A stretch of DNA of 64,000 bases, taken from the NCBI GenBank assembly GCA_023392595.1, contig JAEVYU010000039.1, positions 49,408 through 113,407 on the forward strand, read 5' to 3'. A model generated the notes under the pieces. It was given only the letters and a program-made list of their open reading frames with translations, searched no databases and was not told where the DNA came from. Source of the stretch: Bacillota bacterium. Lineage in GTDB: Bacteria; Bacillota; UBA4882; UBA8346. Below are positions 17,315-25,571 of the stretch, piece by piece (positions within the stretch are counted from its first letter, which is position 1; the number at the start of each line of letters is the position of its first letter). The position numbers were made by a program, and so were the translations under genes.

Positions 17315-18562
17315 ATGACTCCGATTAAAAGCTTTTATTTGAGCAGAATATTGGAAAGCAAGGTTTTCATAAATGATCGTGAAATCATTGGAAAATTGAC
17401 TGAGTTGATTGCTACCAATGAAGAACCGCCTCGGATAGCCTCTTGTGTGGTAAAAAGCCAGGACGGCACTATTAGAAACCTGGATTGGACATATTTTTCC
17501 ATTACCAAAGTTCATAATAAATACCGAATTCTTTGTACTGGTGATTCTGAAATCACTCCGCCCCCAAATTCCATTCGCTTGAAAAAACACATTTTGGATA
17601 AACAAATTGTTGATATTGACGGCAAAAAAGTGGTACGGGTTAACGATATCCGATTGGCCCTTATTTCCACGGGTTTATACGTTGTTGCAGTTGATGTAGG
17701 TATCGAAGGATTGTTAAGGCGTTTAGGGTTAGCAAAACCGACTCGAAAAGTATTTCAATTATTTGGTAAGAATATTTCCTCAAAATTCATTCTATGGAGT
17801 AATATGGAGGCAATTGGAACTCCACTGGTTAACTTGAAGCTTTCGACTTCGTCCTCGAAGTTAAACACTTTACATCCTTCGGAGTTAGCGGATATCATTG
17901 AAGATCTTGATGTAAATACCCGGACTGCGATTTTCAGCGCACTTGATCATGATCGGGCTGCTGATGTTTTGGAAGAAATGGAAACCGAAGCGAAATCCAG
18001 TATTTTGGATCAACTATCGGTGGAAAAGGCCGCCGATGTTTTGGAAAAAATGCCCGCTGATGAAGTTGCAGATATCCTGGATGACTTGGAAGAGGATAAA
18101 GCCGAAGAATTATTGCAGGAAATGGACAAAGAAGCTTCCGCCGAAGTCCGGGAATTGATGGAGTATCCTGAGAATCAAGTCGGCAGTTTAATGTCAACTG
18201 ATTATATCTCTTTTAAAGAGCACATGACGGCGCAACAGACCATTCAGGAATTAAGAAGATTGAAGCCTGAATCCGATACGATTTATTACCTTTATGTCGT
18301 TGACGACCAGGAGAGATTGACGGCTATCGTTTCCTTAAGAGATTTAATCGTGGCGGAACCGGATATTAAGCTTGAACAAATCATGAACCGCCAAATCGTC
18401 TTCGTTTATGATCAGGATAATATTAATTCTTTAGTTGAAATCATATCAAAATATAGCTTACTAGCGGTTCCAGTTGTTGACCAGGAAAATAAAATAGTGG
18501 GTGTGGTTATTATTGACGATGTGGTTTTTGAAATCTTAAAGTCTAAAAAACGTCGACTATAG
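17315..18562 (+). CDS. PRC-barrel / MgtE-N / CBS-pair protein without MgtE channel
   Basis: A 415-residue soluble protein. The first 180 residues form two PRC-barrel-like repeats. Residues about 185-290 are the superhelical acidic MgtE_N domain (HPSELADIIEDLD, ADVLEEME, ADILDDLEEDKAEELLQEMD). Residues 295-410 are two CBS domains. The transmembrane channel of MgtE is absent: the protein ends after the CBS pair. Clostridial proteins of this type often sit beside an Nramp-like or MgtE pore gene, but none is next to it here. M-box control and AAGGAGG support a magnesium-sensing role. Confidence 0.88.
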   Translation: MTPIKSFYLSRILESKVFINDREIIGKLTELIATNEEPPRIASCVVKSQDGTIRNLDWTYFSITKVHNKYRILCTGDSEITPPPNSIRLKKHILDKQIVDIDGKKVVRVNDIRLALISTGLYVVAVDVGIEGLLRRLGLAKPTRKVFQLFGKNISSKFILWSNMEAIGTPLVNLKLSTSSSKLNTLHPSELADIIEDLDVNTRTAIFSALDHDRAADVLEEMETEAKSSILDQLSVEKAADVLEKMPADEVADILDDLEEDKAEELLQEMDKEASAEVRELMEYPENQVGSLMSTDYISFKEHMTAQQTIQELRRLKPESDTIYYLYVVDDQERLTAIVSLRDLIVAEPDIKLEQIMNRQIVFVYDQDNINSLVEIISKYSLLAVPVVDQENKIVGVVIIDDVVFEILKSKKRRL

Positions 18563-18621
18563 AGGGTATTTTGAAGTCAGAGAACTTAGCGCGCGTATTC
18601 GCGTGCTTACGCCATTTAATC

Positions 18622-18651
18622 TTGACACGAACAGATTGTTTATTGTATAGT
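18622..18651 (+). promoter_or_regulatory. Sigma-A promoter of the CDF leader
   Basis: TTGACA, 18-base spacer, TATAGT. It would start transcription at about 18658, upstream of the NiCo-like leader. A GC-rich stem (GCGCGCG/CGCGTGC, about 18590-18610) just upstream may end the previous gene. Confidence 0.75.
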
Positions 18652-18709
18652 AAATACAATTCATATTCTTTTGGAATTGAATAAAAATTAATGAGCAAGC
18701 ACTAGCGAG

Positions 18710-18816
18710 CTGTTGCAAAAACATTTAAAATCAATGAGATATAATATGCTGCCCCCATGGATATTCGGGCACCTTCATATTGTTTATCTCTATCGGTAAG
18801 TTCTTTTTTGCGGCAG
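18710..18816 (-). mobile_element. Miniature inverted-repeat element, copy A
   Basis: A 107-bp non-coding element bounded by CTGTTGCAAAA and TTTTTTGCGGCAG. Read on the minus strand it aligns with copy B (43396-43509) through both terminal and subterminal parts, for example AAAATCAATGAGA and CTCTATCG. Inner arms (GAGATA/TATCTC, AATATG/CATATT, TGCCC/GGGCA) let it fold into a long hairpin. The ends resemble IS6-family terminal repeats (CTGTTGCAAA). There is no transposase in the window. Confidence 0.7.
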
Positions 18817-18852
18817 TCCAAGTAGCCGGGCCTTAAGGCAGCGGAATGAGAA

Positions 18853-18885
18853 ACCGTGGGACATATTTTTGTCTCAGGTTTTTTT
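18853..18885 (+). terminator. Terminator ahead of the CDF gene
   Basis: ACC-gt-GGGACA pairs with TGTCTC-a-GGT around a short T/A loop, followed by seven T. Its 5' arm overlaps the 3' part of the putative NiCo aptamer. Confidence 0.75.
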
Positions 18886-18936
18886 ATATTATTATTAAGT
18901 TTTTTGAAAGCAGATTATTTTTAGGGGAGACCGCAA

Positions 18937-20334
18937 ATGAATGAGAAAAAGAAAGCAGCCCTTGCCTCAGTCATTGCAGCGATTTTTTTAACCGTAATGA
19001 AGCTGACGGTTGGCATTATTTCCGGCAGTTTAGGTATTTTATCGGAAGCAGCTCATTCAGCTCTTGATTTGGGTGCTGCGGTGATTACTTTTTTTGCGGT
19101 GAAAATATCCGACAAGCCGGCTGATCGAGAGCATAATTATGGACATGGAAAAGTTGAAAGTTTTTCGGCGTTAATTGAAACGCTACTCCTTTTGGCCACC
19201 TGTGTTTGGATTATCTATGAAGCTTTGGAGCGGTTATTTGACAAAAAGGGCAGCGATGTTTCCAACACTTTTTGGGGGATCCTCATTATTGTAATATCGA
19301 TGGTGATCGATATTACCAGGGCGAGGGCATTGAAAAAGGCTGCCGATAAATATGGCAGTCAGGCCTTGGCTGCTGATGCCCTTCATTTCAGCAGTGATGT
19401 TTTAAGTTCTTTCGTTGTTTTAGTTGGTCTCCTTTGTGTCACGGCGGGCAAAATCTTTCAATTGCCAGGTCTTAATAATGCGGACCCCATTGCAGCTTTG
19501 GGGGTTTCCCTATTGGTCATCATCATCAGCTTTCGACTCGGTAAACAAACCATAGAGGTCTTGCTTGATACCGCCCCTAAAGGGGTACTCAATCAAGTCT
19601 TGCATGAAGTAAATCAGATTAATGGAGTATTGGATGTCGCGAATGTAAGGGTACGGGCATCAGGGCCAAGGATTTTTATCGACTTAAACATAGGAATCGA
19701 TAGAAATGAAAGTCATCGGGTAGTTCATTCCATTGTAGATGAAGTACGAGATAGGCTGGAACAGAAAATTGTCAATTCCGATGTCATGATCAGTACCTAT
19801 CCGGTAGATTTGGCCGGAGATGATCAAGAGATTTATCATACAGTCAAAAAGGTGGTGGATAAATTTCCGGTTTGCACCAATATTCATAATATCCATATCT
19901 ATGAAGTGGCTGGACAAAAATTCATTGCGATTCATTTGGAAGTCAAAGAGAGCATGACTTTGAAAGAGTCCCATCATTTGTCCCATGAAATTGGCGATTT
20001 AATCTGCCAGGAATTGAATGATGTCAAGGATGTAAGTGTCTATTTTGAATATGTAAAACGGCAATGTATTCCCGCCCAGGATGTAACCGCTCAAAATCAG
20101 GATACAATCGCTAAGATATTGGAATTGGTCGAAACGGTGCCTGAACAACTCCACTGTCATGACATCAAGATTTATAGTCAGGGCGGCAAATTAACCATTT
20201 TTCTCCATTGTGAAATGAAGGAGGAATATTCAATCGAACAGATTGAAACCCTTACCAAAGTGATTCGGGAAAAGATAGAGGCCAATATCCGGGATATTGA
20301 TAGTATTCATATTCATGTGGAACCCATTAGTTAA
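18937..20334 (+). CDS. Cation diffusion facilitator exporter with extended C-terminus
   Basis: A 465-residue CDF (cation efflux) antiporter. Six transmembrane segments occupy residues 1-210, with metal-site motifs HSALD (about 40) and HFSSD (about 152) and the HNYGHGK loop. A ZT-dimer cytoplasmic domain follows. About 170 extra residues repeat the dimer-domain pattern twice more (IHNIHIYEVAGQKFIAIHLEV, CHDIKIYSQGGKLTIFLHCEM), so three stacked domains are likely; normal CDFs are about 300 residues. The likely metal is iron, cobalt, nickel or manganese, suggested by the leader. GGGGAGA precedes the ATG. Confidence 0.93.
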   Translation: MNEKKKAALASVIAAIFLTVMKLTVGIISGSLGILSEAAHSALDLGAAVITFFAVKISDKPADREHNYGHGKVESFSALIETLLLLATCVWIIYEALERLFDKKGSDVSNTFWGILIIVISMVIDITRARALKKAADKYGSQALAADALHFSSDVLSSFVVLVGLLCVTAGKIFQLPGLNNADPIAALGVSLLVIIISFRLGKQTIEVLLDTAPKGVLNQVLHEVNQINGVLDVANVRVRASGPRIFIDLNIGIDRNESHRVVHSIVDEVRDRLEQKIVNSDVMISTYPVDLAGDDQEIYHTVKKVVDKFPVCTNIHNIHIYEVAGQKFIAIHLEVKESMTLKESHHLSHEIGDLICQELNDVKDVSVYFEYVKRQCIPAQDVTAQNQDTIAKILELVETVPEQLHCHDIKIYSQGGKLTIFLHCEMKEEYSIEQIETLTKVIREKIEANIRDIDSIHIHVEPIS

Positions 20335-20963
20335 TATAAGCGAATAATCGCCAAAAAAATTAATAATATTCCCGGCAACACCATGAGTATTTTTTTGTTA
20401 ATTTGTTGCAACAAGGTGACTTTTTGACCGATAAAAGTGCCTACATACAGAAATATTAATTGAAAAACTCCAATCGCCAAAGGAATGGTAGAAGAATAAA
20501 AGCCGGTTAATGCACTACCAAATCCAACCCCGATGGCATCGACTGATAAGGCTAACCCTAAAAGTAAGGATTCCGGCGTATCGATGGCGCCGGACTTATC
20601 AACATCAAACTCCATTGGATTACGAATCACCTGAATCGTTATACCCAATGAGCGAATTGCCATTTTCCACAAAGTTGGTTCTGTGGACTTTTCTGCCGCG
20701 TCTTTCAGCAATGCTTGCACGATAATCCAAATTCCCATGAGGCATAATATGGAAATTCCTAAAATTTTGGCGAACATAGGCGGTAAAATATATGAAAAAA
20801 CCCTACCGATCATGATTGCCAGCCCAGCATAAACAATCGAGAAAAAACATATTACAAGTTTAGATAGAAGTGGAATTTTGACTTTTTTTAAACCATAGAC
20901 GAGTCCTACCCCGAGCGCATCAAGACTCAAAGAAGTCGCAAGCACAATTAAAGAAAAGATCAT
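20331..20963 (-). CDS. ytaF: YtaF/MntP-like sporulation membrane protein
   Basis: A polytopic membrane protein, 210 residues, of the MntP/YtaF family. The duplicated motif LSLDALGVGL...LSVDAIGVGF is typical of this manganese-efflux-related fold, and a central loop has EFDVDKSGAIDTPES, resembling an EF-hand-like acidic stretch. YtaF is listed as a sporulation protein in Bacillus; transport activity is not shown. The ATG at 20963 has GAGAGGAT upstream; a longer frame to 21020 adds non-homologous residues. It converges on the CDF gene, the two stop codons sharing bases. Confidence 0.88.
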   Translation of the reverse strand: MIFSLIVLATSLSLDALGVGLVYGLKKVKIPLLSKLVICFFSIVYAGLAIMIGRVFSYILPPMFAKILGISILCLMGIWIIVQALLKDAAEKSTEPTLWKMAIRSLGITIQVIRNPMEFDVDKSGAIDTPESLLLGLALSVDAIGVGFGSALTGFYSSTIPLAIGVFQLIFLYVGTFIGQKVTLLQQINKKILMVLPGILLIFLAIIRLY

Positions 20964-21194
20964 GGTAATGATATCCTCTCGCTGAATAGTCGTATGTCGT
21001 ATTATATGATTTAAGCCCAATGAATGTTATTCAGGGTTACTCTTTAGTGGGCAAAGTCAAAAGAAAACTCCGGCAATCAGCTTTCGATAAATAAAAATCA
21101 AGGAGATTTTATCGCTTTAACTCCCTAGAAAAGAATTCCGTTTCACACGGACCGAAAATAAATAATGGAAAGTTTATGAGAAGGAGGTGGTATT

Positions 21195-21278
21195 TTGAAA
21201 ATAGGCTTTTTATTCAGTGAAGTTTTTTGGGGCGTTTTACTCGTTATGATTGAAACAACCGTAAAATACAACTTTTAA
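21195..21278 (+). pseudogene. 27-residue membrane ORF, probably a gene remnant
   Basis: TTG start with an excellent AAGGAGGTGG site (21181-21190) and a hydrophobic segment (VFWGVLLVMI). The text resembles the first membrane segment of LiaF-type proteins and then stops. A different frame just downstream (to about 21356) reads TTFNDTAIHITEP and PVFGKAD, which could be a later piece of the same family. An internal deletion plus frameshift is one explanation; a genuine micro-protein is another. Confidence 0.3.
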
Positions 21279-21481
21279 CGATACTGCGATTCACATTACA
21301 GAACCGGCAGAGACTGATCATCCGGTATTTGGAAAGGCAGATCAGAATGGGTTGTAAATTGAGACGAGTGTTATATTAGGGGGATTGGTAACCATCAATC
21401 GATAATTGATATCGAGCTGAACCCAAATTTCCTCATTATCGATTCAATTCCCACATTGAAAATAGCTTGAACTTTTTATCC

Positions 21482-21513
21482 ATAAACCTTCTTTTGGTAG
21501 GGTTTATTTTTTC
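21482..21513 (+). terminator. Rho-independent terminator
   Basis: ATAAACC and GGTTTAT form a perfect seven-base-pair stem around a 12-base loop, followed by six T. Confidence 0.7.
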
Positions 21514-21778
21514 TATGCAATCAAAAATTTCTCCAATGTCTACCCTAAGCCCAGAAAAAAAGCCTGTCCCCAAAAATCCTTTCCTTAATATTATCGTATT
21601 GAATCTCCTTCAACGATTTAGGATTTTTGCCATAGAATTTAAAAATTCCAACATGCGCACAAAAGGTCAAATGCACATATATTATACTAGCTAAAAACCG
21701 GAGGTTGATTATACAAGCGCGAACCAGCTGGTTTCCATTAGAGTTTAGCCAAAGACCTGAGTACCTGGAGGGTTAAGA

Positions 21779-22021
21779 GTGAATTTGCCACTGTTATTCG
21801 GAATTTTAACTTACCTTTTCATACTCATTTCGCTTACTGCCTGGCTAACAAAATATCATCAGTTTCATGGCCATATGGATTTGCCCGACCAGACAAAATC
21901 AACGGAAGAAAATTCCTCGACGGCTTCAGAATTAATCAACCTTCCATTGAAAAAATCGGTAGCAACAACATCCGGTGATAGGTGTCCAGTTCAAGATGAC
22001 CAGGGAGGTGCTAAAAAGTAA
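21779..22021 (+). CDS. Small single-pass membrane protein
   Basis: An 80-residue protein, GTG start with GGAGGG upstream. Residues about 4-24 form a hydrophobic segment (LLFGILTYLFILISLTAWL). The rest is polar, with a low-complexity Ser/Thr/Glu stretch and no recognised domain. It lies 50 bases upstream of the triple-SPOCS gene and may be co-transcribed, hinting at a sporulation link. No homologue is recognised. Confidence 0.5.
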   Translation: MNLPLLFGILTYLFILISLTAWLTKYHQFHGHMDLPDQTKSTEENSSTASELINLPLKKSVATTSGDRCPVQDDQGGAKK

Positions 22022-22070
22022 TACGTATATGTTTCGAGGGGTTAATAAAAAAATATAAGGAGGGAAATAT

Positions 22071-23321
22071 ATGGACCCTTTAATTCGGGCAGAAGTGGTT
22101 ATTGGTGAGAATACGAGGCAATTATTGGTTGAACGAAATGTTATTTTAACAATTCCAGCAATTAAAGTCCGGAATATCAATGCCCGGGTAATCAATATAA
22201 CCACTGATGTCATTGCAGATAAAGTGGTCATTCAAGGGGTTTTGCACAAACAGATCTTCTTTGTCGGAGAAGATAATATTGTTCACCACCAGGCGGAGGA
22301 CATTCCATTTAGTACCTTTATTGACGTTCCGGGAGCGGAGCCCGGTATGAACGTTCAAGTTGATCCGGTGGTTGAAACTGTTATTTTTAACTTACTGACA
22401 CCAAATCTTATCCATCAAAAAGTGGTATTGGAATTCTTTGTAAAGATTACCGAAAGCAGACAACTTAATGTGGTTACCGGTAACGGACCCTTAGTTAGAG
22501 TTGATCAGGTTGTAGGCGAAAATACCAAGCAAGAACTGTTCGAGAATATAGTCACTCTTTCAACGCCTGCTATCAAAATTGATGATATTACGGTAGTTAT
22601 ACGCAATATAACAACGCATATCATTCAGGATAAAGTAATCATTCAAGGTATACTTCATAAACAGATCTTTTTCATCGGCACCAATAATATCGAATTACAT
22701 CAGGCCGAAGATATTGAATTCTCGACTTTTGTAGATGTACCAGGCGCAACTTTCGGACTGGACGTCGAAGTGGTACCGACTGTGGAATTTGTCAACTTTG
22801 AGCTACAAAATGCTACCACCTTAATTCAAAAAGTAGTCGTTGAATTCTTTGCCAAAGTTACTGAAAGTGTCCAACTAAATATCGTATTAGGCCCGGGGGC
22901 ATTACTCAAACTTGAAACCGTAACCGGAGAAAATACAACCCAGATTTTGGTTGAGAATGTTTTTGGTTTGCCGATACCTACCGTCAAAATTCGCGAAATC
23001 GTTGCCAGTATCCGGAACATTGTAACCGAGGTTATTAATGATAAAGTGGTGATCCAAGGGATTTTACATAAGCAAATTTTCTTCATCGGCGAAGATAATT
23101 TGGAACATCATCAAGCTGAAGATATTCCATTCAGCACCTTCTTAGACATCATCGGCGCCACTCCCGGAATGAATGTCAGGGTTGATTCCAGAATCGAAAC
23201 GATTCTCTTCGAACTTCTGGATAGTTTAACCTTACGCCAAAAAGTCGTCATCGAATTCTTTGTTAAGGTTACTGAGACTCAGCAGTTATTGGTTCAGATT
23301 GTATCGCCGTATTACTTGTAA
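22071..23321 (+). CDS. Triple SPOCS-domain (DUF3794) protein
   Basis: A 416-residue protein of three tandem SPOCS repeats, each about 135 residues. Each contains VxGENTxQ, DKVxIQGxLHKQIFF, HHQAEDIPFSTFxDVPGA (with variants) and VVxEFFxKVTES. SPOCS domains occur in spore coat/cortex morphogenesis proteins such as clostridial SipL. The repeats are so alike that recent duplication is likely. No signal peptide. Strong ribosome site ATAAGGAGGG. A terminator follows, then another SPOCS-like gene. Confidence 0.9.
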   Translation: MDPLIRAEVVIGENTRQLLVERNVILTIPAIKVRNINARVINITTDVIADKVVIQGVLHKQIFFVGEDNIVHHQAEDIPFSTFIDVPGAEPGMNVQVDPVVETVIFNLLTPNLIHQKVVLEFFVKITESRQLNVVTGNGPLVRVDQVVGENTKQELFENIVTLSTPAIKIDDITVVIRNITTHIIQDKVIIQGILHKQIFFIGTNNIELHQAEDIEFSTFVDVPGATFGLDVEVVPTVEFVNFELQNATTLIQKVVVEFFAKVTESVQLNIVLGPGALLKLETVTGENTTQILVENVFGLPIPTVKIREIVASIRNIVTEVINDKVVIQGILHKQIFFIGEDNLEHHQAEDIPFSTFLDIIGATPGMNVRVDSRIETILFELLDSLTLRQKVVIEFFVKVTETQQLLVQIVSPYYL

Positions 23322-23367
23322 TTCAGATTAAATGTAAAAAATCCGACAAGGGATCGTTTCTAGAAAC

Positions 23368-23405
23368 AGGTTGTTCAATTATGTTGAGCAACCTTCTTCT
23401 TTTTG
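23368..23405 (+). terminator. Terminator after triple-SPOCS gene
   Basis: AGGTTGTTCA pairs with TGAGCAACCT (one wobble) around a seven-base loop, then a TTCTTCTTTTT tail. A second small hairpin (AACTCCA/TGGAGTT) follows at 23411-23431. Confidence 0.8.
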
Positions 23406-23524
23406 AATTGAACTCCAAATACACTGGAGTTTGAGCGTGATTTCAATCTTTAAATTTTCCTGCGGTTGATTTTTGAAGAACAGGCGGCATATAAATTATC
23501 GAGATGGATCAAAAAGGAGCCGCA

Positions 23525-25558
23525 ATGTTCGAAGAACGGGTGGGGCGATTTAGCACGGTCACTCGATATCGGGAGCTTTTTTCTAAAGAGATTTTCCAAA
23601 TCGACCTTTGTTTGCTTGAGGTTCGTTTGATGAACCGCAGTCAAAATTTGTTTGCATCCGGAACGGTAAAGCGTCGGATTCAGTATATCGAATTAGGCGA
23701 AGCTCTTCGAAAAACAGAAGACCTTATCCAGTTTACTATCCAAATTGGCAAGTCTTTTGAGGGGTCGCTTTCGGATTTACAAACCGACTTATCTCAAGAG
23801 TATTTTGTCCTTCAGCCTTCACCCAAAAACTCTCATTTTGCTGTTTTGGAACAGGGGTTCTTATTAAATGTCAAACCACTCACTCAGGTGGAAAAAGCGC
23901 CAGAGTACAATAAAATAAGAGTAAATTCCGTAATCAACCAAGGAAAGGACAGTACTCTGATTCAAATTCCTTGTAAGCTTGTAAGACCCTGTGGCGAACC
24001 GCAAAGTTTTATCGGTAAAGTCAAGTTTACGGATCTTTCCGCCCTTCCCATCGCCGTGGCTGAAATTGAAGGAACCATTCATAAGGCATTGGATAAAAAT
24101 TTTTTCAAGGAGAAGGTCAGTCTATTGGTAAATGTTCCAACTCCAAACCGGAATCAAAAATTGTCACTTTACGGTGATATTCAGGAGGCGGAGTGGCAGT
24201 CGGATGGGGTTGATGCATTGGGCGGCATGATGACTTTTCTTTTAGACTACCGATGGTATCTTACAACATATCGTGAGTTATCATGTTTAAAGCCTGGGAT
24301 AGGTGATACTTTACCGTTCGAACAAATCGAAACTTTAGCGCCGAAAGATAAGGGGAGCTTTCATTTCCTAAAATCATTTCGGGTTGAAATGCCCAATGTA
24401 AAAGAACTCATTGAAATTAAATTGGAAGAACTTCAATACGAAAATTCCGGAACCAAAAAAGGCATCCTTTTGCATGCAGATTTAACGCTGGGCATTACTT
24501 TTATAAACTTGGACGGAGTTGAACAATATCAAGAATACCAAACCGTTATCGATGAATTATTCCCCGCTTTTACTTCCAAAAGTCCGCATTCGATTATTGA
24601 AGCTGTTTTGGAGAGTAAAATTGTCGAATCCAATATCCGAAACCAGCGTCTGAATATTATTCTCGATTTCCAATATAACCCTCAAATTTATCAAAAAGAG
24701 GTAACTGCGATTGTAAGAGACGATTCTTCTTCAGAAGTAATAGAAGCCAAGGCATTTTCCGGTGAAAAAATTTATTCATTCAGTGTTGATGAAAACCTCC
24801 CGTTGAAATTTCATCCGCTGCGGATTATCAAAGTGTTCGGCAGGGTATTGGAAGTTACCGGAGCGGTTCATGAAGGCTGGGTATCCATCCAGGGAGCGAT
24901 AGCCATCAACATTAGGTATATTGATCACTTGCGGCAGAATCGCGAGGATCACTTTCACCGGATTTTTCAAAATTTTTGTATATGGGGACAAGTGAAACCG
25001 GAAATGGAACTGGAATTTGTCTGCGAACTGGAATATGAGCACTTTCAACTTACGGCTATAAACATCCACTATCAATGTTTGGTTAAGGCCGGGATGAAGG
25101 CTTTTCATCAAAAGAGAATTGGTGTTAAAATCGCGGCGGAGTTACCTCAACCGGTTCCTATGGCTTCAATTTACTCACTACAAAATGTAGAGTTTGCGAC
25201 AAATTATAAGGACTTAGAGATGGATTGGAATCTGCCCCTGCAAAAGGATGGTCTTCAAGAGATTGCCAAAAGCGAAGTTCAAATTTCCCAATTCAAGTAC
25301 CAGTACTCTGAAAATGCAATTTTAATCAAAGGTTGCCTCACCGGAGAGATCGAATATTGGGATCAAAAACAATACCTCCAAAAGTTATCCTTGGAATTGC
25401 CGTTTTGGCGATTTATTCCCAATGAAGAGCCTAAACAATGCATGAATCGTAAATTATTTCCGGAGATTCACAATTGCAGTTATCAGCCTTTACAGGCGGT
25501 TCCCTGGAGAAAGAGGCGACTTAAAATTCATTTGGATTTGGGACTTTGCACAATGTAG
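23525..25558 (+). CDS. Large protein with degenerate SPOCS-like repeats
   Basis: A 677-residue protein without signal peptide. Several stretches resemble degraded SPOCS modules: HFHRIFQNFCIWGQVKPEMEL with YQCLVKAGMKAF matches the HHQAEDIPFS...FFVKVTE pattern of the preceding gene, as do SFHFLKSFRVEMPN and the VNSVINQGKDSTLIQIPCK region. ATG 23525 is chosen because AAAGGAG lies five bases upstream; ATG 23504 has no site. Probably a spore-envelope protein, inferred from repeats and neighbour. It ends in the ribosome site of the next gene. Confidence 0.72.
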   Translation: MFEERVGRFSTVTRYRELFSKEIFQIDLCLLEVRLMNRSQNLFASGTVKRRIQYIELGEALRKTEDLIQFTIQIGKSFEGSLSDLQTDLSQEYFVLQPSPKNSHFAVLEQGFLLNVKPLTQVEKAPEYNKIRVNSVINQGKDSTLIQIPCKLVRPCGEPQSFIGKVKFTDLSALPIAVAEIEGTIHKALDKNFFKEKVSLLVNVPTPNRNQKLSLYGDIQEAEWQSDGVDALGGMMTFLLDYRWYLTTYRELSCLKPGIGDTLPFEQIETLAPKDKGSFHFLKSFRVEMPNVKELIEIKLEELQYENSGTKKGILLHADLTLGITFINLDGVEQYQEYQTVIDELFPAFTSKSPHSIIEAVLESKIVESNIRNQRLNIILDFQYNPQIYQKEVTAIVRDDSSSEVIEAKAFSGEKIYSFSVDENLPLKFHPLRIIKVFGRVLEVTGAVHEGWVSIQGAIAINIRYIDHLRQNREDHFHRIFQNFCIWGQVKPEMELEFVCELEYEHFQLTAINIHYQCLVKAGMKAFHQKRIGVKIAAELPQPVPMASIYSLQNVEFATNYKDLEMDWNLPLQKDGLQEIAKSEVQISQFKYQYSENAILIKGCLTGEIEYWDQKQYLQKLSLELPFWRFIPNEEPKQCMNRKLFPEIHNCSYQPLQAVPWRKRRLKIHLDLGLCTM

Positions 25559-25571
25559 GAGGAATATTAAG

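Larger units (their letters stand above)
18683..18885 (+). ncRNA. NiCo (czcD)-type metal riboswitch interrupted by a miniature element
   Basis: Outside the inserted element the leader fits the NiCo four-way-junction core as I remember it. The 5' side of P1 (AAAAAT-ta-ATG) leads into AGCA. After the insert come GTAGCCGGGC, GGCAGCGG and GTGGGACAT, whose CAT-ATTTTT pairs with the 5' P1 arm. GGGACA is also the 5' arm of a terminator (18853-18885), so P1 and the terminator are mutually exclusive, as expected for an ON switch. Bases 18710-18816 are an inserted inverted-repeat element in the place of P2. NiCo riboswitches (cobalt, nickel or ferrous iron) precede CDF exporters. Class assignment is from memory. 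Confidence 0.6.
20964..21778. other. Intergenic region with decayed ORF and terminator
   Basis: About 800 bases without a convincing intact gene. It holds a short ORF with a strong ribosome site (21195-21278, listed separately), a dyad ATCAATCGATAATTGAT near 21395, a terminator at 21482-21513 and an AACCAGCTGGTT palindrome near 21723. Reading frames after 21278 are short. Confidence 0.5.

Noticed and set aside
18710..18816. Promoter or 6S-like RNA suggested by TATAAT at 18740
   Set aside because: No suitable -35 box at correct spacing; the bases are explained as the inner arm of the miniature element.
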